Assembly (NCBI RefSeq): GCF_006491595.2
Contig: NZ_VEVQ02000001.1
Location: forward strand, 496,001-560,000
Direction of reading: 5' to 3'
Source: Flavobacterium jejuense
GTDB lineage: Bacteria; Bacteroidota; Bacteroidia; Flavobacteriales; Flavobacteriaceae
Length of the DNA: 64,000 nt
Program-made: the position numbers and the translations under genes
Notes under the pieces: model-generated
The model's database searches: none
The model's input: the letters and a program-made list of their open reading frames with translations, nothing else
What the model was told of the DNA's origin: nothing
In this document: positions 39,768-47,295 of the stretch, one piece after another
Layout of the letters: every line of letters starts with the position of its first letter
How positions within the stretch are numbered: position 1 is the first letter of the stretch

Positions 39768-40790
39768 TGCTTCTATGTTAGATTGGTACATTTCATAGGT
39801 TTTACTAATAATTCGAATAAGTCGCTTTCTAAGATTATTAGGTTTTATAATCTCTAAACCGCTACCAAAACCAAGTAATAAACGTTCTAATTCATAATTT
39901 GGAATTAAGAATAAATGTACAAGAATACTTCCATCTTCATTTTGTTTAATAATTCGCTGACTATGATGCAAGGGTTTTGTAATTACATAAGGAGCATTCA
40001 TTTGGTCGATCCAAAGTTCGATTTTTACAGGATATAAACCCTGATTAACCGTTACACCAACAATATTTTTATAATAGACTTCTGCATTAAACTCTTCTTC
40101 TAAGAAAGGAATTGAAAAATCATAATCAATTTTTTCAATTCGATCCAATGCTAAGTTAGTTATAGGCTGACTTCCTTTGGTTTTACCCACTAAAAACCAG
40201 CGATTATTAAATTCTTTTAAAATAAACGGATGAAAAGTTAATTGTTGGGCTTCTCTCGATTTAAAAGACTTATAAGTAATTACTAAAACCACTTTTTTAA
40301 CTATAGCTTGATAAATTTCGTCTAAAAAATGCAAACCTTTTAAATTTTCATTTTTATCTAAATGAATTACAGGTTGTGTATGCGATTTTTCAGCATAAAT
40401 TTTATCTTCTAAACGTTGCAAAATATCAGAAACATCATTAAAAAGTGAAAAATCTTTAAATTGTTTTAACATAGAAACAGTTTCTGTCAATACATTGATA
40501 TCGGTTTCTGTTAATGGAATATCCGTTATCGAAAAATCTTCTTCTTCATAATGATAGTATTTCTTATCATACACAGCAATAGGAGCATTGTAACCTAGTT
40601 TTTCGCTTCGCATCATTTGAATATCCAGTTGAATCGTACGCTTACTTACATTCATTTCCTTACCTTCATATTCAAATAAAGCATTGCTACAAGCTTCAAT
40701 TAAATCTTCTAATGTCCATTGACGGTATTTGTTTTGCAAGCATTTGTCTATGGTTTTGTAGCGTATAAGTGCATTTTTATTTTGTGCCAT
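39765..40790 (-). CDS. WYL-domain transcriptional regulator
   Basis: An N-terminal helix-turn-helix region (RQWTLEDLIEACSNALF, then VSKRTIQLDIQMMRSEKLGY) precedes a WYL domain (about 150-235) with LVITYKSF, THPF-like LTFHPFILKEFNNRWFLVGK and LALDRIEKI. A WCX-like C-terminal part follows. WYL regulators control DNA- and RNA-damage and defence genes and sense nucleic-acid ligands in characterised members. Here it lies downstream of an HD hydrolase gene on the same strand, divergent from the TROVE gene. This makes it the best candidate to read the island's palindromes (inference). Confidence 0.88.
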   Translation of the reverse strand: MAQNKNALIRYKTIDKCLQNKYRQWTLEDLIEACSNALFEYEGKEMNVSKRTIQLDIQMMRSEKLGYNAPIAVYDKKYYHYEEEDFSITDIPLTETDINVLTETVSMLKQFKDFSLFNDVSDILQRLEDKIYAEKSHTQPVIHLDKNENLKGLHFLDEIYQAIVKKVVLVITYKSFKSREAQQLTFHPFILKEFNNRWFLVGKTKGSQPITNLALDRIEKIDYDFSIPFLEEEFNAEVYYKNIVGVTVNQGLYPVKIELWIDQMNAPYVITKPLHHSQRIIKQNEDGSILVHLFLIPNYELERLLLGFGSGLEIIKPNNLRKRLIRIISKTYEMYQSNIEA

Positions 40791-40837
40791 TTTTTAGTGA
40801 TTAGTCCTAGTAATTATAACTAGTGAATAGTTTTTAG
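40791..40837 (-). repeat. CACTAA-type spacer repeat before the WYL gene
   Basis: Read on the minus strand it contains ACTATTCACTAG, then ACTAATCACTAAAAAATG, running into the WYL start codon. Similar runs occur at 43343, 43515, 43709 and 48567 on the plus strand. Confidence 0.6.
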
Positions 40838-41445
40838 AGTTGGTTTATTTCCTGTTTAATATTTTCTCGAGCTTTATCTTCATATTGGGTTCTAAATGCT
40901 TCAGTTTGAAAGATGAAATCATTTTCTAAAAAGTGTTCCAATGCTTTTTTACGACCTGGCTTGTATAATAAATCAGGATAGATGTTATATTCTTTTCTAA
41001 TTTGTTGGCAATACATTTGGTACTCTTTCCAATCAGAAGCTAATATTTTTAAATCAAAATCAATTAGCCAATTAACATCTTGTATGGAATTGTGTTGATG
41101 CAATTGCGTGGCACAAATCATATCATAAACTAAAATTTTATCAAGAATTATATTTTCAGGAAGTATCTTTAGAGCATATTCTGCACTTTTAAGTTCATTG
41201 TCTTTTCGAGTAGTTTTATAAATGATATCATGATAAAAAATAGCATATAAAACCTCATTTGGATGTTCTAGGTACTCTTTATAGCTTGTAAAAGAATCAA
41301 TCATAGCTTCAATGTGGGTTAAATTATGATATCTTCTGTATTTGGTGGAGTACGCTTTTTTTAAATCTTGCCATTGCTTGCTGATACTAGAAGGAGTAAA
41401 GCCTATAGTAAGAAACAAATCACTATATATTGAATATAAATCCAT
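40834..41445 (-). CDS. HD-domain metal-dependent phosphohydrolase-like protein
   Basis: A 203-residue HD-superfamily protein with the metal ligands in YHNLTHIEAMID, AIFYHDIIY (HD pair) and a late Asp in WLIDFDLKIL. Family members hydrolyse phosphoester bonds in nucleotides or nucleic acids. It forms an operon with the WYL gene (43-base gap) and shares its upstream region with the TROVE gene, so it may belong to the RNA-repair island. Its substrate is unknown. Confidence 0.82.
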   Translation of the reverse strand: MDLYSIYSDLFLTIGFTPSSISKQWQDLKKAYSTKYRRYHNLTHIEAMIDSFTSYKEYLEHPNEVLYAIFYHDIIYKTTRKDNELKSAEYALKILPENIILDKILVYDMICATQLHQHNSIQDVNWLIDFDLKILASDWKEYQMYCQQIRKEYNIYPDLLYKPGRKKALEHFLENDFIFQTEAFRTQYEDKARENIKQEINQL

Positions 41446-41477
41446 TTTTTTTGTAAAAATACAATTTATTTTTCACT

Positions 41478-41513
41478 ACGTAAAATAATTGCGTACACTA
41501 ATTTGAATATTTG
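41478..41513. promoter_or_regulatory. Island operator plus promoter for the TROVE gene
   Basis: Palindrome ACGTAAAATAATTGCGT at 41478-41494, then 11 bases, then -7 box AATATTTG at 41506-41513. No -33 TTG is needed if the palindrome binds an activator. It lies between the divergent HD and TROVE genes and could serve both. Confidence 0.75.
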
Positions 41514-41556
41514 TCTTGTCAATAAGTGACACCATTTAATCTAAAAAGTAACACAG

Positions 41557-43074
41557 ATGAAATTTAATTATTTTAACAAACAGAAAAAGGTAATTTCAAA
41601 TTACGAAGGTGCAAAAGCTTTTACTTTAAATCCAGAGATGGAATTGTATACAGCTGTGGTAACAACAGGATTAAATGAGGTTACCTATGAAAAAAATACA
41701 GATCGTTTAGTACGTATTCAAAAATTAATTGCTAAATGTAATCCTGAATTCACAGCTAAATTGGCAATCTATGTACGTAACCAAATGTATATGCGATCTA
41801 TCCCAATGGTTTTAACGGTTGAATTGGCGAAACAAGCTAATGGTAATAGTATTGTGAAAAATACGGTTCAAGGTGTAGTTAAACGTGCAGATGAAATCAC
41901 AGAGCTTTTGGCTTATTATCAAATGGCCAATGCACGAACAGAAACGAAAAAATTGAATCGTTTGTCAAAACAAATTCAAAAAGGTTTAGCAGCTACATTT
42001 AACAGTTTTGATGAGTACCAATTTGCAAAATACAATCGTAACGGAGAAGTGAAATTGCGTGATGCTTTGTTTTTGGTTCATCCAAAAGCAAAAGATGAGA
42101 GTCAACAAGCAATTTTCAATAAAATAGCAGCGAATACATTAACAATACCTTACACTTGGGAAACTGAATTGTCCGATGTTGGTCAATATAAATACGAAAA
42201 TGAAGCCGCTAAAAAAGAAGCCATCAAACAAAAATGGGAAGATTTGATTGATAGCAATCGAATGGGTTACATGGCAACAATGCGAAATCTAAGAAATATT
42301 GTAGAAGCTGAAGTCTCTTTTACTCATATAGAAAAAGTGTGTAATTATTTGAGTAATGAAAAGGCTGTAGCCAATGCCAAACAATTGCCTTTCCGATTCT
42401 TGGCTGCTTATCGTGAAATTAAAATGTTGAAATCGCGATATACAACAATGATTTTGGAAGCTTTGGAAGACGCTGTGATGCAAAGTGCTCAAAATATAAA
42501 AGGTTTTGACGGAAATACTTCGGTTGTAATTGCTTGTGATGTTTCGGGTTCGATGCAAAAAGCAATTTCACCAAAAAGTAAAATACAACTGTATGATATT
42601 GGTTTGATGTTAGGTATGCTAATGCAATCACGATGCAAAAATGTAATCAGTGGTATGTTTGGAAATACTTGGAAAATCATCAATATGTCCAACAGAAATG
42701 TTTTGGCAAATGTGCAAGAATTCTATAAACGTGAAGGTGAAGTAGGCTATGCTACCAATGGTTATTTGGTAATCGAAGACTTAATCAAACGAAAAGAAAT
42801 CGTTGATAAAGTAATGTTGTTTACAGATGTACAACTATGGAATAGCAACCATACCAATCATACCTTTGAAAATTCGTGGAATCTATACAAGCAAATCGCT
42901 CCAAAGGCCAAATTGTATTTGTTTGACTTGGCTGGTTACGGACAAATGCCTTTAGATATCAAAAGAAATGATGTGTATTTAATCGCAGGTTGGTCCGATA
43001 AAATATTTGATGTGTTAGAGGCTCTAGAAAATGGTGATAGTACTTTGACGAAAATCAAGCAAATCACTTTGTAG
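41557..43074 (+). CDS. rsr: TROVE/Ro60-family RNA-binding protein
   Basis: Residues about 15-310 form the alpha-helical HEAT-like TROVE ring (AVVTTGLNEVTYEKNTDRLVRIQKLI, YVRNQMYMRSIPMVLTVEL). The C-terminal vWA domain begins VVIACDVSGSM (MIDAS DxSxS near residue 328) with the later ATNG and FTDVQ. Ro60/Rsr binds Y RNAs on its outer surface and misfolded or damaged RNA ends in its ring, and in bacteria works with exonucleases. It is followed by a terminator and an array of Y-RNA-like elements. Confidence 0.95.
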   Translation: MKFNYFNKQKKVISNYEGAKAFTLNPEMELYTAVVTTGLNEVTYEKNTDRLVRIQKLIAKCNPEFTAKLAIYVRNQMYMRSIPMVLTVELAKQANGNSIVKNTVQGVVKRADEITELLAYYQMANARTETKKLNRLSKQIQKGLAATFNSFDEYQFAKYNRNGEVKLRDALFLVHPKAKDESQQAIFNKIAANTLTIPYTWETELSDVGQYKYENEAAKKEAIKQKWEDLIDSNRMGYMATMRNLRNIVEAEVSFTHIEKVCNYLSNEKAVANAKQLPFRFLAAYREIKMLKSRYTTMILEALEDAVMQSAQNIKGFDGNTSVVIACDVSGSMQKAISPKSKIQLYDIGLMLGMLMQSRCKNVISGMFGNTWKIINMSNRNVLANVQEFYKREGEVGYATNGYLVIEDLIKRKEIVDKVMLFTDVQLWNSNHTNHTFENSWNLYKQIAPKAKLYLFDLAGYGQMPLDIKRNDVYLIAGWSDKIFDVLEALENGDSTLTKIKQITL

Positions 43075-43080
43075 TGTTCC

Positions 43081-43112
43081 ATTACCGCAAATTGTATTCC
43101 TTTTTGCGGTAA
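43081..43112 (+). terminator. Terminator after the TROVE gene
   Basis: Stem ATTACCGCAAA/TTTGCGGTAAT with a T-run, so the Y-RNA array needs its own promoter, which follows at once. Confidence 0.85.
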
Positions 43113-43122
43113 TTTTTAACCC

Positions 43123-43157
43123 ACGTAAAATAGTTGCGTAGTGAGAGGATAGTTTTG
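43123..43157 (+). promoter_or_regulatory. Island operator plus promoter for the Y-RNA array
   Basis: Palindrome ACGTAAAATAGTTGCGT (43123-43139), a 10-base gap, then -7 box TAGTTTTG (43150-43157). Transcription would start near 43164, just before RNA unit A. No other promoter-like box is seen between the RNA units. Confidence 0.75.
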
Positions 43158-43175
43158 TAGAAGAAATAACAATCA

Positions 43176-43329
43176 AAAAGAAAAGATGTCGTAGAGAAGA
43201 GATCCTTCGAAACCAAGACAGATAGGTAGGTTCGATTCCTACACTTGTTTAAACTATCTGAGATAGTACTCAAGATAGCTTAATGGCAAAAGCACCAAAG
43301 CCTTTTTTCGCTTTTCACTCTTTTCTTTT
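43176..43329 (+). ncRNA. Y-RNA-like element A with permuted tRNA mimic
   Basis: The outer stem is AAAAGAAAAGA/TCTTTTCTTTT (43176-43186, 43319-43329). The 5' internal loop is TGTCGTAGA and the 3' internal loop has 10 bases; the inner stem is weak. The insert has a T-arm GTAGG-TTCGATT-CCTAC (43226-43242). It is followed by a closed hairpin ACTATC-TGA-GATAGT (43253-43267) and a D-arm-like AGCTTAATGGCAAAAGC (43277-43293). This T-arm, acceptor, D-arm order is circularly permuted relative to tRNA, as in the bacterial YrlA Y RNAs bound by Rsr. Confidence 0.7.
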
Positions 43330-43342
43330 AAAATTAAATGAC

Positions 43343-43379
43343 CAATCACTAACAACTATTCACTAATTACTAAAAAAAC
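43343..43379 (+). repeat. CACTAA-type spacer between RNA units A and B
   Basis: A run of AATCACTAACAACTATTCAC followed by TAATTACTAAAAAAA. The same kind of degenerate heptamer spacer occurs between B/C and C/D. Confidence 0.6.
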
Positions 43380-43510
43380 AAACAAGTGCCGTAAAAGAGA
43401 GTTACTTCGCTTTTCCCGCTAGAGTTATAAGTAGAGTCTTATATAGTTAGTACTAACTATTAGTTTAATTAAAACACTATTACAGTCTCTTTTTGCTTTT
43501 TGCCTTGTTT
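43380..43510 (+). ncRNA. Y-RNA-like element B
   Basis: Outer stem AAACAAG/CTTGTTT, 5' internal loop TGCCGTA, inner stem AAAGAGA/TCTCTTT, and 10-base 3' internal loop. The ACTTCG block follows the inner stem. The insert has a hairpin AGTTAG-TA-CTAACT and a D-arm-like TAGTTTAATTAAAAC, but the T-arm is degenerate (no TTCGANT loop). The tRNA mimic is therefore decayed or absent. Confidence 0.6.
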
Positions 43511-43514
43511 TTTT

Positions 43515-43555
43515 AAACTAATTACTAACGACTAATCACTAATTACTAAAAAAAA
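43515..43555 (+). repeat. CACTAA-type spacer between RNA units B and C
   Basis: Contains CTAATTACTAACGACTAATC, then ACTAATTACTAAAAAAAA. It is nearly identical to the C/D spacer in its first 14 bases. Confidence 0.6.
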
Positions 43556-43556
43556 T

Positions 43557-43683
43557 ATCAAGTGTCGTAGAAAAGAATTACTTCGATTCAGGTTCCAGAA
43601 ATTCAGGTTCGAATCCTGATTCCGAGAGGAATGGTGTAACAGGTAACACGCTGCAATAGTATCTTTTCGAACATTATCTTGAT
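43557..43683 (+). ncRNA. Y-RNA-like element C with permuted tRNA mimic
   Basis: Outer stem ATCAAG/CTTGAT, 5' loop TGTCGTAGA, inner stem AAAGA/TCTTT, ACTTCG block and 10-base 3' loop. The insert has a perfect T-arm TCAGG-TTCGAAT-CCTGA (43603-43619). It is followed by TTCC-GAGA-GGAA capped by a GNRA tetraloop (43620-43631) and a D-arm GTGT-AACAGGTA-ACAC with the GG pair (43634-43649). This is the clearest permuted tRNA mimic of the array. Confidence 0.75.
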
Positions 43684-43708
43684 TTTTTAAAATAATAAAC
43701 CAAAATTA

Positions 43709-43749
43709 TGACTAATTACTAACGATTAGTTACTAATCACTAAAAAAAG
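43709..43749 (+). repeat. CACTAA-type spacer between RNA units C and D
   Basis: Contains GACTAATTACTAACGATTAG, then TTACTAATCACTAAAAAAA. It belongs to the same spacer class as the A/B and B/C gaps. Confidence 0.6.
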
Positions 43750-43878
43750 AATGTCGTAGTAAAGTGATACTTCGTCCACATTTGGGGAGGAATAGTGAAG
43801 TTGTAAAATCAGCAAGACTATCCAGTTCGACTCTGGCAACGACATGCCCCGTTCACTTTACGTATTTTACTTCTTTTT
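43744..43878 (+). ncRNA. Y-RNA-like element D with tRNA-like insert
   Basis: Outer stem AAAAAGAA/TTCTTTTT, 5' loop TGTCGTAGT, inner stem AAAGTGA/TCACTTT, ACTTCG block. The insert is closed by GGGG/CCCC (43784, 43847). It has a T-arm CCAG-TTCGACT-CTGG (43822-43836) preceded by a D-arm-like AGTGAAGTTGTAAAATCAGC. Here the order is D then T as in ordinary tRNA, so this insert differs in topology from units A and C. Confidence 0.6.
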
Positions 43879-43881
43879 AAA

Positions 43882-43951
43882 ATAAGATGTTGTTATAAAG
43901 GTGTTCCTTCGTTCATAGATATAAAAAACACCTTTAGCCTATTACTCTTAT
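43882..43951 (+). ncRNA. Short Y-RNA-like element E
   Basis: About 70 bases: outer stem ATAAGA/TCTTAT, 5' loop TGTTGTTAT, strong inner stem AAAGGTGTT/AACACCTTT, CCTTCG block and a small loop without tRNA mimic. It abuts unit D without a spacer. Confidence 0.6.
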
Positions 43952-43956
43952 AATCA

Positions 43957-44023
43957 AAGAGTGCCGTGGTAAAGAGTTCCTTCGATTCCAACAAAGACAA
44001 ACTTTTTACATTTTTTGCCTCTT
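43957..44023 (+). ncRNA. Short Y-RNA-like element F
   Basis: About 67 bases: outer stem AAGAG/CTCTT, 5' loop TGCCGTGGT, inner stem AAAGAGTT/AACTTTTT (one G-U pair), CCTTCG block and a short loop. No tRNA mimic. The last recognisable unit before the reverse transcriptase. Confidence 0.58.
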
Positions 44024-44079
44024 AATTTTAAAATACTCTTACAGAAAAGTTACAAATAATTATTTTCTATTTTAAACAT

Positions 44080-44114
44080 ACCAAAAATAATTGCATAGTT
44101 GAGAAATAAGTTTA
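44080..44114 (+). promoter_or_regulatory. Degenerate island operator before the reverse transcriptase
   Basis: ACCAAAAATAATTGCAT (44080-44096) keeps 14 of 17 positions of the island palindrome and is followed after 10 bases by TAAGTTTA, a weak -7 box. The spacing matches the good copies, so I read it as a decayed or weak copy. Confidence 0.5.
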
Positions 44115-44150
44115 CATCAAAATATTAAATGGTTCTAAATTTTCATACAC

Positions 44151-44199
44151 TACGTATTTATACGTACAAAAAACACCTAAAAATACGTATAAATACGTA
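44151..44199 (+). repeat. TACGTATTTATACGTA inverted repeat upstream of the reverse transcriptase
   Basis: TACGTATTTATACGTA at 44151-44166 is the exact reverse complement of 44184-44199, with a 17-base centre. The second arm also reads as tandem AAATACGTAT. It could be a paired operator or a leader hairpin. It lies 107 bases before the start codon; 44200-44305 shows nothing else I can name. Confidence 0.7.
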
Positions 44200-44305
44200 T
44201 TGTAAAGTTCAACTTGAAAGATTAAGTTTGTAAAATATCAGAACTGTTATTAATAATTTTGCCTTATTATTGTAATTACATTTCTATGTGTTACTAAATT
44301 AAATT

Positions 44306-47224
44306 ATGAAAAAAGATCTAAACCTTCAATCAGACTTAGAATTTGCATATAGAAAACTTAAATCTTTTATTTATCATGAGAGTTTTTCATTAGATTTAAG
44401 AATGGAAATATCAACTTTTGAACAATCTAAAGTTGATAGTAAAATAAAAGAACTACAAAAGAATATTGAAAAATATATTTCTGATGAAAGTTGCGAAGAA
44501 TTATTAAAAGATATTGGTTATTCTGTTTTTCCGAAAAGAATGAGTAAAAAGTCAACTGATAATTTTACATCATTTTATTTTAGTAATTCTAATTTACAAG
44601 AATCATATACAACAACAAAAATAACTCCATTTATTAAATGTCCTGTTGAAATTCATATTTTGTCAGTTCTTTGGATTATGAAAATTGGCTATAAACTTGA
44701 TGAAAAATTATCGGTTAATTGCTTTGGAAATAGATTATTTAGAAGTAGTAATGGTAAATTCGATAATTCTAAAATACATTTATTTCAAAAATATTATCAA
44801 AAATATAATAAGTGGAGAGATGAAGCAGTTAAAAAATCGAAAGAGCTACATTCACAGAAATATGATGTTGCTATTTTAAATTTAGATATAAAAGAATATT
44901 ATAATTCAATTAACTTTGATTTTTGCTCAATTGAAAATTTTGTAGATGAGGAATATAAGTGGCTAAATAATTTAATAGCAAAAATTCATAAAAGCTATAT
45001 TGAAATTCTTAATAAAGATGAAATTTTATTAGTAAAAAATAAATTATTACCAATTGGTCTTCTTTCATCTAGTGTAATTGCTAACCATATTTTAGCTGAA
45101 TTTGATAAGGCTATAGAATCTAAAATTAAGCCACAATATTATGGAAGATATGTAGATGACATACTTATTGTTATTGCAAATCCACAAATTGATAAAAATG
45201 ATAAAGATCCAGTAAAGAACTTTATAAAAAAATACCTTATTAATCAGTCATGTTGGGGAGAGAATGTTTCAGTAAAAGAAAAAGATGAAGGTAAAGAATA
45301 TGAAATATTACTAAAAAATGATACGTTGATTTTTCAAGATGAGAAAATTAAACTTTACCATATATTAGCAAATGAATCAATTGAAATATTAAACAGATTT
45401 GAATCTGAAATTATTAAAAATAGTAGCGAATTCAGATTTCAACCAGAAGCTGAACAAATATTTGAAAGTTTTAATGCAGATTCTTATGAAATAGTTTACT
45501 CTGACACTGTTAATAAAATAAGATCAATAGATGGAATTAAAACTAATAAATTAGGAGCTTCTAAGCATCTTAGAAAATTAATTTCAGCAACACAAAATAC
45601 TAAAAAACTCGATAGTAAATCTCTTGATGATATATCTCAAAAAATATTAGATTATTTTTCTGGAATAAGAAGTATAGAATTAAATCTTTTATGGGAAAAA
45701 GTAGTTACTTTTTTTGTTATTAATAAAGCAGAAAAGTCATTGATAGAATTTATAAAAGCTCAATCATCTGTAATTGATAAAATTATTGTTTCTGAAAATC
45801 ATATAAAAGGTAATAAAGAAAAAATTAAAGATTCAATCCAGAAAACATTAAGAAATCATCTTCATTTTTCGATTGCAATGTCTTCAACTTTAGATAGAAA
45901 GTTTTTTAAAGATAAAATTATAAAACAGTTCTCTAAAGATCTTACAAATAATGATATTGAATCTTATTTAGAGAAAATTAGTAATACAGCTCAGAAATTA
46001 CTTGAGTCAAATATGTTTAGACAACATTATTCTTTTTTTCCATTACTTAGTTATTGTAAACAACATGATGATTTTTCTTACACCGATCAATTTATAAAAG
46101 ATGATACAAGTTTTTCTATAGACAAACAAAAAATAAAATATTCACCAAGGTTTATTCATTATCATGAATTAATATATTTTCACTATTTAAAAAGATGGAA
46201 TTCAGGTGATTTAGATAAAGTTTTTAATGTTGAAAAAATTGCACTTGAAAATTACATAGAATTTAATACTTTAGATGATGACAAAGGATATTCTAAGGGA
46301 TATCCAAATCTTAATTCAATAGTCAAAGACAAGAATATCAAAAGCATTACTATTTCGAAAAATTCAAATATTGATAATTTAAAAATTGCAATTGCAAACA
46401 TAGTTGTCAAAGAAGATAATTCAATTAATTCAATGTTAAATAAACCAAATTTATCTTTCGAAAGATTAAATCAATTAAACATAATTTTAAATGAAGCATT
46501 AAGAAATAATTGTGATGTGATAATTTTTCCAGAGATATGTATTCCTTATCAATGGATTTCAATTCTAACATCATTTGCTAGAAAAAATGAAATAGCTGTA
46601 ATAGCTGGTGTAGAGCATTTTACCAGAAAAAATAAAGTATATAATTTCATGCTTACTGCTTTACCATTCAAATTTGATGTATATAATAATTTATTTATCG
46701 ATTTTCGTTTGAAAAAAGACTATTCTCCTAGTGAAATAAAAGAAATTATTGGCAGAAACGAATTCAAATTGCCAACAAAAAATGAAATGCAATATGAGAA
46801 ATTAAGATTATATCAATGGAGAGGTTTGTTATTTAGTACTTTTAATTGTTTTGAACTTTGTGATATTGAAAAGAGAAGTAAATTTAGAGGAAATGTTGAC
46901 TTTCTTGTAGCCATAGAACATAACAGAGATATTGAGTATTTTTCAAATATTGTAGAGAGTATATCAAGAGACATTCATACATATATAATTCAAGTGAATA
47001 CTTCTCAATATGGCGATTCAAGAATTAATCAACCATCTGAAAGTTATACTAAAGATATAGTTAAAATAAAAGGAGGTGAAAATGTTTCTATTTTAACTGC
47101 AAAGATTGATATAAAAAAATTAAGAGAGTTTCAAACATATAATTACATATTACAAGATACAAGAAAAATGTTTAAAGCAACTCCACCAAATTTTATTATT
47201 AATCAATATAGAAAAAAATATTAA
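44306..47224 (+). CDS. Reverse transcriptase-nitrilase fusion (DRT1/UG-type defence RT)
   Basis: Residues about 100-400 carry RT motifs: A in ILNLDIKEYYNSI, B in LPIGLLSSSVIANHILAEFD and catalytic YGRYVDDILIVI (YVDD near 282). A helical middle follows. From about 690 there is a carbon-nitrogen hydrolase domain with Glu in IIFPEICIP (about 740), Lys candidates in DFRLKKDYS, and Cys in FNCFELCDIEK (about 849). RT plus C-terminal nitrilase is the architecture of the anti-phage DRT type 1 group. Codon use is more AT-rich than that of the flanking hen1 and TROVE genes, suggesting separate acquisition. Confidence 0.88.
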   Translation: MKKDLNLQSDLEFAYRKLKSFIYHESFSLDLRMEISTFEQSKVDSKIKELQKNIEKYISDESCEELLKDIGYSVFPKRMSKKSTDNFTSFYFSNSNLQESYTTTKITPFIKCPVEIHILSVLWIMKIGYKLDEKLSVNCFGNRLFRSSNGKFDNSKIHLFQKYYQKYNKWRDEAVKKSKELHSQKYDVAILNLDIKEYYNSINFDFCSIENFVDEEYKWLNNLIAKIHKSYIEILNKDEILLVKNKLLPIGLLSSSVIANHILAEFDKAIESKIKPQYYGRYVDDILIVIANPQIDKNDKDPVKNFIKKYLINQSCWGENVSVKEKDEGKEYEILLKNDTLIFQDEKIKLYHILANESIEILNRFESEIIKNSSEFRFQPEAEQIFESFNADSYEIVYSDTVNKIRSIDGIKTNKLGASKHLRKLISATQNTKKLDSKSLDDISQKILDYFSGIRSIELNLLWEKVVTFFVINKAEKSLIEFIKAQSSVIDKIIVSENHIKGNKEKIKDSIQKTLRNHLHFSIAMSSTLDRKFFKDKIIKQFSKDLTNNDIESYLEKISNTAQKLLESNMFRQHYSFFPLLSYCKQHDDFSYTDQFIKDDTSFSIDKQKIKYSPRFIHYHELIYFHYLKRWNSGDLDKVFNVEKIALENYIEFNTLDDDKGYSKGYPNLNSIVKDKNIKSITISKNSNIDNLKIAIANIVVKEDNSINSMLNKPNLSFERLNQLNIILNEALRNNCDVIIFPEICIPYQWISILTSFARKNEIAVIAGVEHFTRKNKVYNFMLTALPFKFDVYNNLFIDFRLKKDYSPSEIKEIIGRNEFKLPTKNEMQYEKLRLYQWRGLLFSTFNCFELCDIEKRSKFRGNVDFLVAIEHNRDIEYFSNIVESISRDIHTYIIQVNTSQYGDSRINQPSESYTKDIVKIKGGENVSILTAKIDIKKLREFQTYNYILQDTRKMFKATPPNFIINQYRKKY

Positions 47225-47236
47225 TTAAAATAACCT

Positions 47237-47271
47237 ACGCAAAATAATTACGCATAACCATACCACCTTTG
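47237..47271 (+). promoter_or_regulatory. Island operator plus promoter for hen1
   Basis: Palindrome ACGCAAAATAATTACGC (47237-47253), 10 bases, -7 box CACCTTTG (47264-47271). Start of transcription should be near 47278, which excludes the ATG at 47269 as hen1 start. Confidence 0.78.
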
Positions 47272-47295
47272 TATCAGAAATTAAAAACAAAGGGT

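Noticed and set aside
43343..43749. CRISPR array suggested by regularly spaced CTAATTACTAA words
   Set aside because: The words are degenerate, the intervals are structured RNA units with paired stems, and no cas gene is present.
47269..47295. Earlier start for Hen1 at 47269
   Set aside because: This ATG-like start falls on the -7 box of the island promoter, so it would not be in the transcript; the Hen1 N-terminus aligns from 47296.
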